64,000 nucleotides of DNA from an uncultured Nocardioides sp. (GCF_947489365.1 NZ_CANLDB010000002.1:682001-746000); one strand, 5' to 3'; numbered from the stretch's first letter, positions 15,721 to 24,022 are shown. A program made the numbers and translations. Notes: generated from the sequence alone by a model not told the origin.

Positions 15721-17013
15721 CTACGCCACCACGTCGAGGACACGGAGGGCGACGGCGACGTCGAGGCGGAGGTGGGGGTCGCCGGCGACGGGGCCGAGGA
15801 TGCGCTCGAGCTTCGAGACCCGGTAGCGCATCGTGTTGTAGTGGAAGAACTGCTTCCGCGCCGCCTCGGCGACGTTGAAGTTGGTGTCGATGAGGACCTG
15901 GAGGGTCTCGCGCAGGTCGGCGGCCTCCTCCGTCCGCTCGGCCAGCGGCCCGAGGACGTCGGTGACGAACGACTCCAGCTCCCGGTGGTCCGGCACCAGC
16001 GCGATGAGCCGGTGCAGGCCGAGGCGGTCGAAGAACGCCAGCGCCCCGATGCCCTGCACCCGCCGGCCGACGTCGACCGCCCGCCGGGCCTGCAGGTAGG
16101 CCTCGGGCAGGTCGTCGACGGTCTCCGCGACCCGGCTGACCCCGACCGAGAAGGGACGACGCCCTCCCCCGCGGTCGCCGCGCACCGCCGTGACGGCCCG
16201 GCGCACGACGACCTCGCCCGGCAGCGCCTCCCCGTCACCGGCCGCCGCGCCGCCCGCCACGACGTCCACCGGCAGCAGCGTCACCACCTCGGAGGAGAAG
16301 TCGACGCTGGCGATGCCGTCGCCCTCCGCGCCGGCCACCTGGCGCCACGCGGCGGCGAACCGCTCCTGCCACTGCCGGCGGCGCGCACTCGAGACCGGCG
16401 GGTCGTCGTCCGGGCGGTCCAGCTGCGCGGAGACCACGACGACGGGACGGCGCAGGTCCCACCCGAAGCCCTCCGCGTGCTCGGCGACGTACGCCGCGTC
16501 GGACGTGCGGCGCAGCAGCAGGTCGCGCAGGAAGTCGCCCTGGTACTTGTTCTCGACGGCGGTCACCGCGGCCTCCCGGGTGATGAGCAGCGCCGCGACC
16601 GCGGCGGCGCGCTCCAGCGACTGCACGTCGTCGTGGCCGAACGGCCTCGTGGTCCGCACGCAGACCAGCCGCGCGAGGTCGGCGCCCCCGGCGCCCACCA
16701 GCATCAGGCGCGCCTCCCCGTCGACCACGGGCGTGCCCCGCGGCCCGATCCGCTCGACGCGCACGCGTCCGGTCGGGTCGAGCAGCTGGTGCTCGGCGAG
16801 CACGTCGCGCACCCGGTCGCTCACCGACGCCGCCCGCTCCCGACCGTCGGACGAGGTGACGATCACCGCGATGTCCAGCACCCGGCTGACCTCGGCGGCG
16901 ATGCCCGCCAGGTCACCGCCCTCGAGGACGATCTGGGTCAGCGCCGTGTGCAGCGCGTCGATCCGCGCGATGGCCTCGGGTCCGGGCACCTCGCTGCCGT
17001 CCACGCCGCTCAC
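15721..17013 (-). CDS. PucR-family transcriptional regulator
   Basis: The 430-residue protein has the PucR layout: an N-terminal GAF-like or sensory half, a central region with PFSVGVSRVAETVDDLPEAY and ARRAVDVG, and a C-terminal helix-turn-helix, LQVLIDTNFNVAEAARKQFF then HYNTMRYRVSKLERILG. PucR proteins regulate purine and other nitrogen-catabolic genes, often as inducer-responsive activators. It is divergent from the DUF2877-fdrA-DUF1116 operon and lies upstream of the permease operon, the usual position of a local regulator. The 106-bp divergent gap contains two inverted or related motifs that recur upstream of other operons here. Confidence 0.9.
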   Translation of the reverse strand: MSGVDGSEVPGPEAIARIDALHTALTQIVLEGGDLAGIAAEVSRVLDIAVIVTSSDGRERAASVSDRVRDVLAEHQLLDPTGRVRVERIGPRGTPVVDGEARLMLVGAGGADLARLVCVRTTRPFGHDDVQSLERAAAVAALLITREAAVTAVENKYQGDFLRDLLLRRTSDAAYVAEHAEGFGWDLRRPVVVVSAQLDRPDDDPPVSSARRRQWQERFAAAWRQVAGAEGDGIASVDFSSEVVTLLPVDVVAGGAAAGDGEALPGEVVVRRAVTAVRGDRGGGRRPFSVGVSRVAETVDDLPEAYLQARRAVDVGRRVQGIGALAFFDRLGLHRLIALVPDHRELESFVTDVLGPLAERTEEAADLRETLQVLIDTNFNVAEAARKQFFHYNTMRYRVSKLERILGPVAGDPHLRLDVAVALRVLDVVA

Positions 17014-17039
17014 CGGGGCGCCTTGGGGGCGTCGTCAGC

Positions 17040-17090
17040 AGGATCTGCCGACCCGTCGTCGATCCTTCGGCACAACCTCACATCGGCAGA
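17040..17090. promoter_or_regulatory. Divergent pucR / DUF2877-fdrA control region with candidate operators
   Basis: AGGATCTGCCGACC (17040-17053) and, on the other strand, AGGTTGTGCCGAAGGAT (17062-17078) are two copies of the motif found at 1106 and 15546. In addition TCTGCCGA (17044-17051) and TCGGCAGA (17083-17090) form a perfect 8-bp inverted repeat. This density is expected for an autoregulated divergent promoter. Confidence 0.5.
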
Positions 17091-17119
17091 GGCTATCGCT
17101 GCGCGTTAGCGTCGCCGGG

Positions 17120-17806
17120 ATGCTCCCTGTCGCCGCCCCTCCCCGCGTCCGGGACCTGCTGCGCGCCGCCCCCGACGGTCCCGTCCCGGTGCTGCACCGC
17201 GGCCCGGTCGCGACGTACGTCGAGGTGTCCGGCCGCTGCGTCGGGCTGCTGTCCCGGGACGCCGTCGCCGTCCCGTGCGGGCTGCGCTCCGACCTGCCGC
17301 GGCTCGACCACCTCGCGCCGACCGCCGCGGTCCGCGGGGGCGAGCTCCACGTCGGCGGGCAGGCGCTGCGGATCGGCCGGCTCGTCGACGTCTCGGTGCC
17401 GCGGATCGACTCCCGCGCCCAGACCCCCGCCCCGCTCCCCCGGTCGCTGCGCGTCGGGCGCGGCGGCGGCCTCACGCCGTACGACGACGACGTGCTCGCG
17501 GGCTGGATCGTCACCCACCGTGCCGCCGGCGTCCCGACCGTGGACGTCGACGGCCTGGTGCGGGCGCTCTTCCGCCGCACCACCCTGCTGTCGGCGACGC
17601 TGCTCGACTGCGCCATGCACGGCGAGGCCCTGCCGCAGCTCGTCGACTGGCTCGCTGCCGCGGGCACCCCCGCGCAGGACGCGGCGACGCAGGCGCTGCT
17701 CGCCGTCGGCCACTCCTCGGGCCGCGGCCTGCTCCACGGCGCCACCACCGCCCTGGCCCACCTCGCTCCCGCGCGGAGCCCCCACCGGAACGGAACGGCG
17801 GCATGA
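17120..17806 (+). CDS. DUF2877 protein, AllH-like subunit of a carbamoyltransferase
   Basis: The 228-residue protein carries GRGGGLTPYDDDVLAGW, matching the GLTPSGDD-type signature of DUF2877 proteins such as Escherichia coli YlbF (AllH). In E. coli AllH is one of three proteins needed for oxamate transcarbamylase with FdrA (AllF) and YlbE (AllG). The stop overlaps the fdrA start (ATGA). The Ser-Gly of the usual GLTPSGDD is replaced by Tyr-Asp, which may reflect a different substrate or a divergent branch. It is somewhat shorter than YlbF (about 270 residues). Confidence 0.8.
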   Translation: MLPVAAPPRVRDLLRAAPDGPVPVLHRGPVATYVEVSGRCVGLLSRDAVAVPCGLRSDLPRLDHLAPTAAVRGGELHVGGQALRIGRLVDVSVPRIDSRAQTPAPLPRSLRVGRGGGLTPYDDDVLAGWIVTHRAAGVPTVDVDGLVRALFRRTTLLSATLLDCAMHGEALPQLVDWLAAAGTPAQDAATQALLAVGHSSGRGLLHGATTALAHLAPARSPHRNGTAA

Positions 17807-19266
17807 CCACCACCTCCCCCGGCCCCGTCACGACGGGCCGCACCCACGTCGAGCTGCGCCCCGGCGCGTACGCCGACTCCGTGGCGCTGCTGCAGGTCAG
17901 CCGCGCCGTCCAGGGACTCGGTGGGGTCGCGTCCGCCCAGGTCGCCATGGCCACCGGCCTCAACGTCGAGGTGCTCACCGGCATGGGCTTCACCGTCCCC
18001 GAGGGCGCCGGGCCGAACGACATGGTCGTCGCGCTGCGCCTCGACGAGGACGGCGACCTGGAGGCCGCCCTCGCGGGCGTCGCCGCCGCGCTCGCCGACG
18101 CCGGGCGCCGGGCGCCGTCGTCCACCGAGCTGGCCGCCCACCGCACCACCGCCGCCGCGCTGCGCGAGGTCACGCCCGGCGAGCGCGCGGTCGTCCTCGT
18201 CTCCGTCCCGGGCCCGAGCGCCGTCGTCGAGGCCGTCGACGCGATCGAGGCCGGGCACGACGTCATGGTCTTCAGCGACAACGTCCCGCTCGCCGACGAG
18301 GTCGCGCTGAAGCGTCTCGCCGCCGAGCGGGGGGTCCTGGTCATGGGGCCCGACTGCGGCACCGCCGTCGTCGACGGCGTCGGCCTGGGCTTCGCGAACG
18401 TCGTCGCCCCCGGGCCCGTCGGCCTCGTCGCCGCCTCCGGGACCGGCGCCCAGCAGGTGCTCGCGCTCCTCGACCACGCCGGGGTCGGCGTCACCCACGC
18501 GTACGGCGTCGGGGGCCGCGACCTGTCCGCGGAGGTCGGCGGGCTGGCCACCCGTAAGGCCCTGCGCCGGCTCGACGCCGCGGACGGCGTGGAGCGGGTG
18601 CTGCTCGTCTCCAAGCCCCCGGCCCCGGGGGTCGCGGACGAGGTCCGCGCCCTGGCCGAGGGTCTCGCCACCCCCGTCGCCACCGCGTTCCTCGGCGCCG
18701 GCCACCCCGACCTCACCGCCGCCACCGAGAGCCTCCTCGGCGACCTCGGCCGGGAGGTCCCGGACTGGCCCGTCGTCGGCACGACCCGACCCCGCGACCC
18801 CGCGCGGGGCGGCGCCGTCCGCGGCCTGTTCGTCGGCGGCACGCTCTGCACCGAGGCCCGCCTCGTCGTCGAGGACGCGCTCGGCACGGACGGCGGCCAC
18901 ACGTTCACCGACTTCGGCGACGACGAGTACACCTCCGGTCGCGCCCACCCGATGATCGACCCGACCCTGCGCACCGAGGAGGTCGTCCGTGCCGCGGCCG
19001 ACCCGGCCGTCGGGGTGCTGCTGCTCGACGTCGTCCTCGGCCACGGCGCGGAGCCCGACCCCGCCGCGTCCCTGGCCCCGGTGCTCGCGGGCCTCGACGT
19101 CCCCGTCGTCGTCACCGTCGTCGGCACGGACGGCGACCCCCAGGGCCTCGCGGGCCAGGTGCGTGCGCTCGCGGACGCCGGCGCCGAGGTCCACCTGTCC
19201 AACGCGGGCGCCGCCCGCCGGGCCGCGCGCATCGCCGGCCAGACCGTCGAGGAGAACGCGCGATGA
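17803..19266 (+). CDS. fdrA: FdrA-family protein, AllF-like carbamoyltransferase subunit
   Basis: The 487-residue protein resembles FdrA, with succinyl-CoA-synthetase-alpha-like folds. Motifs include LRPGAYADSVALLQVSRAV, AMATGLNVEVLTGMGF, VMGPDCGTAVVDGVGLGFAN (about residue 180) and ASGTGAQQVLALLDHAGVGV. E. coli FdrA, renamed AllF, is part of the oxamate transcarbamylase that phosphorolyses oxalurate into oxamate and carbamoyl phosphate. Here the gene is coupled by 4-bp overlaps to the DUF2877 and DUF1116 genes, so a heteromeric enzyme is likely. Carbamate kinase in the same island fits the carbamoyl-phosphate product. Confidence 0.88.
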   Translation: MTTTSPGPVTTGRTHVELRPGAYADSVALLQVSRAVQGLGGVASAQVAMATGLNVEVLTGMGFTVPEGAGPNDMVVALRLDEDGDLEAALAGVAAALADAGRRAPSSTELAAHRTTAAALREVTPGERAVVLVSVPGPSAVVEAVDAIEAGHDVMVFSDNVPLADEVALKRLAAERGVLVMGPDCGTAVVDGVGLGFANVVAPGPVGLVAASGTGAQQVLALLDHAGVGVTHAYGVGGRDLSAEVGGLATRKALRRLDAADGVERVLLVSKPPAPGVADEVRALAEGLATPVATAFLGAGHPDLTAATESLLGDLGREVPDWPVVGTTRPRDPARGGAVRGLFVGGTLCTEARLVVEDALGTDGGHTFTDFGDDEYTSGRAHPMIDPTLRTEEVVRAAADPAVGVLLLDVVLGHGAEPDPAASLAPVLAGLDVPVVVTVVGTDGDPQGLAGQVRALADAGAEVHLSNAGAARRAARIAGQTVEENAR

Positions 19267-20657
19267 GGGTCGTCACCACCGGCACCGAGCTGCTCGCCGA
19301 CGCCCTCGGGGCGCAGGCCGTCGCCACCGAGCGCGTCGACTGGCGCCCCCCGGTGACCGCGGCCGGCTCCGACGTGGTGACCGACCTCGCCCGCGTCGCT
19401 CTCGACCCCCGCCGCGCGGACGCCAACCGCCGCGCCGTCGACGCCGTCCTCGGCGTCACCGCCCACCTCGTGGACGTCGGCCCCGCCTCCGAGGTCCTCG
19501 GCCTCGAGCGCGGCGAGTTCCTCCACGCGGGCCCGCCGATCGACTGGGAGCGCGCCTCCGGCCCGCTGCGCGGCGCGCTCATGGGCGGCGCCGCGCTCGA
19601 GGGCCTCGTCGACGACCCGGAGGACGCCCCCGCGCTGTTCGCCGACGGCGGCTCCGTCAGCCTCGAGCCCTGCCACCACCGCGGCGCCGTCGGACCGATG
19701 GCCGGCGTCGTCACCCCGAGCATGTGGATGTGGGTGCTCGAGGACCTCGAGACCGGGCGTCGTACCCACTGCACCCTCAACGAGGGGCTCGGCAAGGTCC
19801 TGCGGTACGGCGCCTACGGCCCCGACGTCCTCACCCGCCTGCGGTGGATGGGCGACGTCCTCGGGCCGCTCCTGCGCTCCGCCGTACGACGGGTGCGCGA
19901 CGCCGAGGGTCCGGTCGACGTCACCGGCATCCTCACCCAGATGCTGCAGATGGGCGACGAGGCCCACAACCGCAACCGCGCCGGCACGCTGATGACCCTG
20001 CGCGACCTCGGACCCGCCCTCGTCCACGCCGGCGAGGCGGGCGACGTCTCCGACGTCCTGCGGTTCGTCGGCGGCAACGACCACTTCTTCCTCAACCTCG
20101 CCATGCCGACCTGCAAGCTGGCGCTCGACGCCGCCCGCGGCATCGACGGCTCCACCATGGTCGTGGCGATGGCCCGCAACGGCACCGACTTCGGCATCCA
20201 GGTCGCCGGCACCGGCGACGAGTGGTTCACCGGGCCCGCGCAGGTCGCGGACGGGCTCTTCCTCGGCGACTACGGCCCGGACGACGCGAACCCCGACATC
20301 GGCGACTCCGCCATCACCGAGACCGCCGGCATCGGCGGGTTCGCGATGGCCACGGCCCCGGCGATCGTGCGGCTCGTCGGGGGCACCGTGCCCGACGCGC
20401 TGGCCACGACCCGGCGGATGCACGAGATCGCCCTCGCCGAGAACCCGCGCTGGACGGTCCCGGTCCTCGACTTCCAGGGCACCCCGACCGGCATCGACGT
20501 CACCCGGGTCTGCCGGACCGGGATCCTGCCGCAGATCAACACCGGCATGGCCGGCGCGGTGGCCGGTGTCGGCCAGGTCGGGGCCGGGCTCGTCACCCCG
20601 CCGGCGGAGATCTTCCCCGCCGCGCTGGCGCGGCTCGCGGAGCTGGCGGCCCGCTAG
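19263..20657 (+). CDS. DUF1116 protein, AllG-like carbamoyltransferase subunit
   Basis: The 464-residue protein belongs to the DUF1116 family (E. coli YlbE/AllG). RWRPP-type N-terminal region (VDWRPPVTAAG), MGGAALEGL, PCHHRGAVGPMAGVVTPSMW, NRNRAGTLM and GGNDHFFLNLAM are visible. It overlaps fdrA by 4 bp and completes the three-gene set. The trio has been linked to oxamate transcarbamylase in enterobacteria. Here no allantoin-pathway genes accompany it, and the neighbours point to pyrimidine ring-opening products instead. Confidence 0.87.
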   Translation: MRVVTTGTELLADALGAQAVATERVDWRPPVTAAGSDVVTDLARVALDPRRADANRRAVDAVLGVTAHLVDVGPASEVLGLERGEFLHAGPPIDWERASGPLRGALMGGAALEGLVDDPEDAPALFADGGSVSLEPCHHRGAVGPMAGVVTPSMWMWVLEDLETGRRTHCTLNEGLGKVLRYGAYGPDVLTRLRWMGDVLGPLLRSAVRRVRDAEGPVDVTGILTQMLQMGDEAHNRNRAGTLMTLRDLGPALVHAGEAGDVSDVLRFVGGNDHFFLNLAMPTCKLALDAARGIDGSTMVVAMARNGTDFGIQVAGTGDEWFTGPAQVADGLFLGDYGPDDANPDIGDSAITETAGIGGFAMATAPAIVRLVGGTVPDALATTRRMHEIALAENPRWTVPVLDFQGTPTGIDVTRVCRTGILPQINTGMAGAVAGVGQVGAGLVTPPAEIFPAALARLAELAAR

Positions 20658-20708
20658 CCGTTCCGTCCCGGGTGACACACTCGGCGGGGAGGCGGACAGG
20701 TACCGGAC

Positions 20709-21269
20709 ATGACCCACCCGACGCCGAGCACGCCGGAGTCGCGCGAGACGCGGTTCCGTGCCGTCTTCGCCGCGACGTACCCCGACCTGCTGCGCTTCGC
20801 CCAGCGCCGCGTGCACCCCTCCCACGCGGAGGACGTCGTCGCCGACGCCTTCCTCGTCGCCTGGCGGCGCCTGGACGACGTCCCCGTCGACGTCGCCGAC
20901 GCGAGGCCGTGGCTGTTCGGCGTCGTCCGCGCGACGCTGCTCAACGCCCGACGCGGCGACCGCCGCCGCGACGCGCTCGCCACGCGGATCGGTGACGGCG
21001 TACCCCTCGGGGCCTCGGACGACGCCGAGGTCGCCGCCGAGGTCGCCGCCCGCCTCGACCTGCAACGCGGCTGGGCCCGCCTCGACCCGGCCGAGCAGGA
21101 GGTCATCGCCCTGTCCGTCTGGGACGGCCTGACCTCCGCCCAGGCCGCGAGCGTCCTCGGCTGCACCGCCACGGCGTACCGCCTGCGCCTCTCGCGCGCC
21201 CGCCGCGCGCTACGACGCCACCTCGACCACCCCGCCCGCACGACCCTCCCCGAAGGAGCCCGGCCATGA
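20709..21269 (+). CDS. ECF-type RNA polymerase sigma factor
   Basis: The 186-residue protein has sigma region 2 (YPDLLRFAQRRV, HAEDVVADAFLVAWRRLDDV, RPWLFGVVR) and region 4 (LDPAEQEVIALSVWDGLTSA and AASVLGCTATAYRLRLSRAR). It overlaps the next gene by 4 bp (ATGA), and that gene encodes a membrane-anchored protein that could control it. The 51-bp gap after the DUF1116 gene suggests a separate unit. No recognisable target promoter could be read. Confidence 0.9.
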   Translation: MTHPTPSTPESRETRFRAVFAATYPDLLRFAQRRVHPSHAEDVVADAFLVAWRRLDDVPVDVADARPWLFGVVRATLLNARRGDRRRDALATRIGDGVPLGASDDAEVAAEVAARLDLQRGWARLDPAEQEVIALSVWDGLTSAQAASVLGCTATAYRLRLSRARRALRRHLDHPARTTLPEGARP

Positions 21270-22129
21270 CCCGCAGCACCGACAGCCTCGAGCGCCTGGC
21301 CGACCTCGACCCCGCGGGTCCCCCGTCCGGCGCGGGGCTCGCCGACGCCGAACGCGCCCGCGCCGACGCCCTGTTGGGGCGCATCCTCGCGACCGACCCG
21401 GCGACCGACCCGGCGACCGCCGCGGCCCCCACGGACCCGCCCCGGCCGCGCCGCCGTACGCCGCGCCTGCTGCTCGCCGGCGGCGTCGTGGCTGCCGTCG
21501 CGGCGGCCGTCGTCGCCGTCCCGCTCGTCGTGGGCGGCGACGAGGCGTTCGCGGGCTGGTCGCCGGTCCCCGTCGAGCTCACCGGCGCCGAGCGCGACGC
21601 CGCGGTCACGGCGTGCAGCGTCCTGCAGACCGACGAGGGGGAGCTCGCCGCGTCGCCGGGGGCCGCGCCCCGGCCCCTGGTCGCCGAGGCCCGGGGCGGC
21701 TGGTCGTACGTGCAGTACCGGGTCGACGCCCGGGACGGCGGCAGGCTCGAGGCCACCTGCCTGATGCCCGACGAGGTGGTCGCCGACCCCGTCCCAGGTG
21801 CGGGCGGGTTCTTCGGCGGCCTCGGACCGGTCGAGGACGCGCTGGCCGCCCCGCGGCGCGGCGACGCCGTCCGCGAGGAGACCGCCGGGGTCGGCGAGGT
21901 CGACGACGGCGTCTTCGGCTACGCCTCGGGCCGGGTCGGCGACGACGTCGAGCGGCTCGTGGTCGACCTCGCGGACGGCCGCGAGGTCGAGGCCTCGGTC
22001 GAGGACGGACGCTGGGCGGCCTGGTGGCCCACCGGCGGGGACGGGTTCCGCGACACCTCGGTGACCGACGCCTGGACCTACACCGCGACCCTGCGGGACG
22101 GGACGGTCCTCGGGGCCGTCGACGGCTGA
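21266..22129 (+). CDS. Membrane-anchored protein, probable partner (anti-sigma-like) of the ECF sigma factor
   Basis: The 287-residue protein has a cytoplasmic N-terminal stretch of about 65 residues with a short TDPATDPAT repeat and a Pro/Arg-rich segment. One membrane helix follows (about 69-88, LLLAGGVVAAVAAAVVAVPL), then an exported domain of about 195 residues. No zinc-binding HxxxCxxC is visible. The layout and 4-bp coupling to the sigma gene suggest an anti-sigma or sigma-linked sensor role, but I do not recognise the extracytoplasmic domain. Confidence 0.7.
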   Translation: MTRSTDSLERLADLDPAGPPSGAGLADAERARADALLGRILATDPATDPATAAAPTDPPRPRRRTPRLLLAGGVVAAVAAAVVAVPLVVGGDEAFAGWSPVPVELTGAERDAAVTACSVLQTDEGELAASPGAAPRPLVAEARGGWSYVQYRVDARDGGRLEATCLMPDEVVADPVPGAGGFFGGLGPVEDALAAPRRGDAVREETAGVGEVDDGVFGYASGRVGDDVERLVVDLADGREVEASVEDGRWAAWWPTGGDGFRDTSVTDAWTYTATLRDGTVLGAVDG

Positions 22130-22149
22130 GGGCCTGCGAGGATCCGCCC

Positions 22150-22866
22150 ATGACGACAGCCCTGCACGACGGCACCGGGACGGACGCCGGCGCCGCCGTC
22201 GTCGTGCTCGGCGCCGGGTCGGGCAGCCGCAGCGGGGCCGAGGTCAACAAGGTCCTGCTCCCCCTCGGCGGGGTGCCGGTCCTGACCCGCTCGGTCCTCG
22301 ACGCGCTCGCCACCCGCGGGGTGGTCCGGGTGGTCGTGGTGGTCCGGGACGGCGAGTCCGGAGCGGTCGCCGACGCCCTGACCCCGCACCTGGGCGCGGA
22401 CGCCTCGGTCGACGTCGTCGTCGGCGGCGACTCCCGACACGCCTCCGAGGAGCGCGCGCTGGCGGTCCTCGCCGACGACGTCGCCTCCGGCGCGGTCGAC
22501 GTGGTCGCGATCCACGACGGCGCCCGACCGCTGGCCGGCAGCGCCCTGCTCACCCGCGTCCTCGACGCGGCCCGCCGTCACGGGGGCGCCGTGCCGGTGG
22601 TCCCGGCCCCGGCCGTCGTCAGCGTCGACGGCTCGCCCGTCCCGGACGGGCTCGTGGCCATGCAGACCCCCCAGGCGTTCCGGGCCGACGCCCTGCTGGC
22701 GGCCTACGACGCCGCGGCGACCAGCGGCCACCGCGCCACGGACACCGCCGGGACGGTCGCCGCCCACGGCCCGGACGACGTCGAGGTCGTCGCGGTCGAC
22801 GGGGACCCGGCGAACCTCAAGATCACCTGGCCCGGCGACCTCGACGTCGCCTCACGCCTCGTCTGA
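22150..22866 (+). CDS. ispD: 2-C-methyl-D-erythritol 4-phosphate cytidylyltransferase
   Basis: The 238-residue protein is IspD, which makes CDP-methylerythritol from MEP and CTP in non-mevalonate isoprenoid synthesis. VVLGAGSGSRSGAEVNKVLL (about 18-37) is the nucleotide-binding loop; AIHDGARPL, MQTPQAFRADALL and NLKITWPGDL are conserved. The usual TDDA is TDTA. ispF, often adjacent or fused, is not in the window. Its 3' end overlaps by 15 bp the end of a convergent, more divergent IspD-like gene. Confidence 0.88.
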   Translation: MTTALHDGTGTDAGAAVVVLGAGSGSRSGAEVNKVLLPLGGVPVLTRSVLDALATRGVVRVVVVVRDGESGAVADALTPHLGADASVDVVVGGDSRHASEERALAVLADDVASGAVDVVAIHDGARPLAGSALLTRVLDAARRHGGAVPVVPAPAVVSVDGSPVPDGLVAMQTPQAFRADALLAAYDAAATSGHRATDTAGTVAAHGPDDVEVVAVDGDPANLKITWPGDLDVASRLV

Positions 22867-23454
22867 GACCGGGACGGCGGCGGCGTCGGCCGCCGAGACG
22901 GCCTCGAGGACGCGCAGGTCGTCGGGGCCCGTCACGCGCCGGGCGACGGCCGGGGCCTCGAGCAGCACGGGCGTCGTCCGCTCCCGCAGCGACGCCACGA
23001 GCGCGACGACGTCGGCGGGCGGCCACCCGTCGTACGACGCGACGACGGAGGCGGGCAGCACCACCGGCGACGCCACCGCCACGAGGGCCTCGCGGTCCAG
23101 CAGCTCGCCGAGCCGCGGCGGATCACCCGGGCCGGAGGTCCGGACCGTGTCGGTGACCGGGCGGACGGCGACGACCGCGACGTCGTCGCGCCGGGCCACG
23201 GCCAGGCACTCGGCCAGGAACGCCGGCGGGGCCAGGGGGCAGAGCGCGTCGTGGAGCACCAGGTCCGCGCCGGCCTCCCGGACGTGCTCCCACGGGGTGC
23301 CGGCGTCGACCGCCCGCACCCCCGCCGCCTCCAGGGCGGCGGCGGCGCAGAAGACGAGCGCCTCGCCGTGGACGACGGCGTACGGGAGGCTGCCGCGGCC
23401 CTCGTCGAGCACGACGCCGAGCGCCGGCTCGACGTCGTCCTCCTCCCACGACAC
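22852..23454 (-). CDS. Degenerate IspD-like cytidylyltransferase paralogue
   Basis: About 200 residues from a GTG. The middle region, LVLHDALCPLAPPAFL and VAVVAVRPVTDTVRTSGPGD, aligns with IspD (HDAARP and PVTDTIK-type segments), but the N-terminal glycine-rich nucleotide loop and the C-terminal KIT motif are missing. It is therefore unlikely to be an active cytidylyltransferase. The start is uncertain: the annotated GTG lies only 2 bp from a strong hairpin that ends carD, leaving no room for an independent ribosome-binding site. A GGGAGGAGG within the first codons could serve a later start. It is convergent with true ispD. Confidence 0.65.
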   Translation of the reverse strand: MSWEEDDVEPALGVVLDEGRGSLPYAVVHGEALVFCAAAALEAAGVRAVDAGTPWEHVREAGADLVLHDALCPLAPPAFLAECLAVARRDDVAVVAVRPVTDTVRTSGPGDPPRLGELLDREALVAVASPVVLPASVVASYDGWPPADVVALVASLRERTTPVLLEAPAVARRVTGPDDLRVLEAVSAADAAAVPVSDEA

Positions 23455-23456
23455 GA

Positions 23457-23487
23457 CAGGGCCCCCGGGGTCGTCCCGGGGGCCCTG
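23457..23487 (-). terminator. Hairpin terminator after carD
   Basis: CAGGGCCCCCGGG (23457-23469) pairs perfectly with CCCGGGGGCCCTG (23475-23487), leaving a 5-nt loop. It lies between the carD stop and the start of the IspD-like gene on the minus strand. No T tract follows, which is common in actinobacteria. Confidence 0.75.
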
Positions 23488-23507
23488 CTCGTGCGTGTGG
23501 GTGACGC

Positions 23508-23993
23508 TCAGGAGGCCAGCACCTCGTCGAGGATGCCCTCCGCCTTGTCCTCGTTCGTGCTCTCGGCGAGCGCGAGCTCGGAGACGAGGATCTGGCGCGC
23601 CTTCGCCAGCATGCGCTTCTCGCCCGCGGACAGGCCGCGGTCGCGCTCACGGCGCCAGAGGTCACGGACGACCTCGGCCACCTTCATGACGTCGCCGCTG
23701 TGCAGCTTCTCGAGGTTGGCCTTGTAACGACGCGACCAGTTGGTCGGCTCCTCGACCTGCGAGGCCCGCAGCACGTCGAAGACGCGGTCCAGGCCCTCCT
23801 TGTCGACGACGTCCCGCACGCCGACCAGGTCCAGGTTGCACGCAGGGACCCTCACCACGAGGTCCTGCTGGGAGACGATGCGGAGGACCAGGTACTGCCT
23901 GTCCTCCCCCTTGATGGTGCGGAACTCGATGTCCTCGATGACCGCAGCCCCGTGATTGGGGTACACAACCGTTTCGCCGACGGTGAATGTCAT
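23508..23993 (-). CDS. carD: CarD-family RNA polymerase-binding regulator
   Basis: The 161-residue protein matches mycobacterial CarD in length and sequence: [20 protein letters not shown], an RNAP-interacting Tudor-like domain up to about residue 60, then a helical DNA-binding half with [14 protein letters not shown] and [12 protein letters not shown]. CarD stabilises open promoter complexes, especially at rRNA promoters. Gene order (ispD-like, carD, divergent lipoprotein further on) resembles the mycobacterial ispD-carD-lpqE neighbourhood. GGGGAA before the ATG is a plausible ribosome-binding site. Confidence 0.95.
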   Translation of the reverse strand: MTFTVGETVVYPNHGAAVIEDIEFRTIKGEDRQYLVLRIVSQQDLVVRVPACNLDLVGVRDVVDKEGLDRVFDVLRASQVEEPTNWSRRYKANLEKLHSGDVMKVAEVVRDLWRRERDRGLSAGEKRMLAKARQILVSELALAESTNEDKAEGILDEVLAS

Positions 23994-24022
23994 ATGTACG
24001 TTTCCCCTTCCGAAGGACCCCC

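Noticed and set aside
17511..21065. A very long open frame on the minus strand opposite fdrA, DUF1116 and the sigma gene
   Set aside because: It is the third-position-GC shadow of well-supported plus-strand genes; its protein is low-complexity Arg/Gly/Ala-rich and shows no motif.
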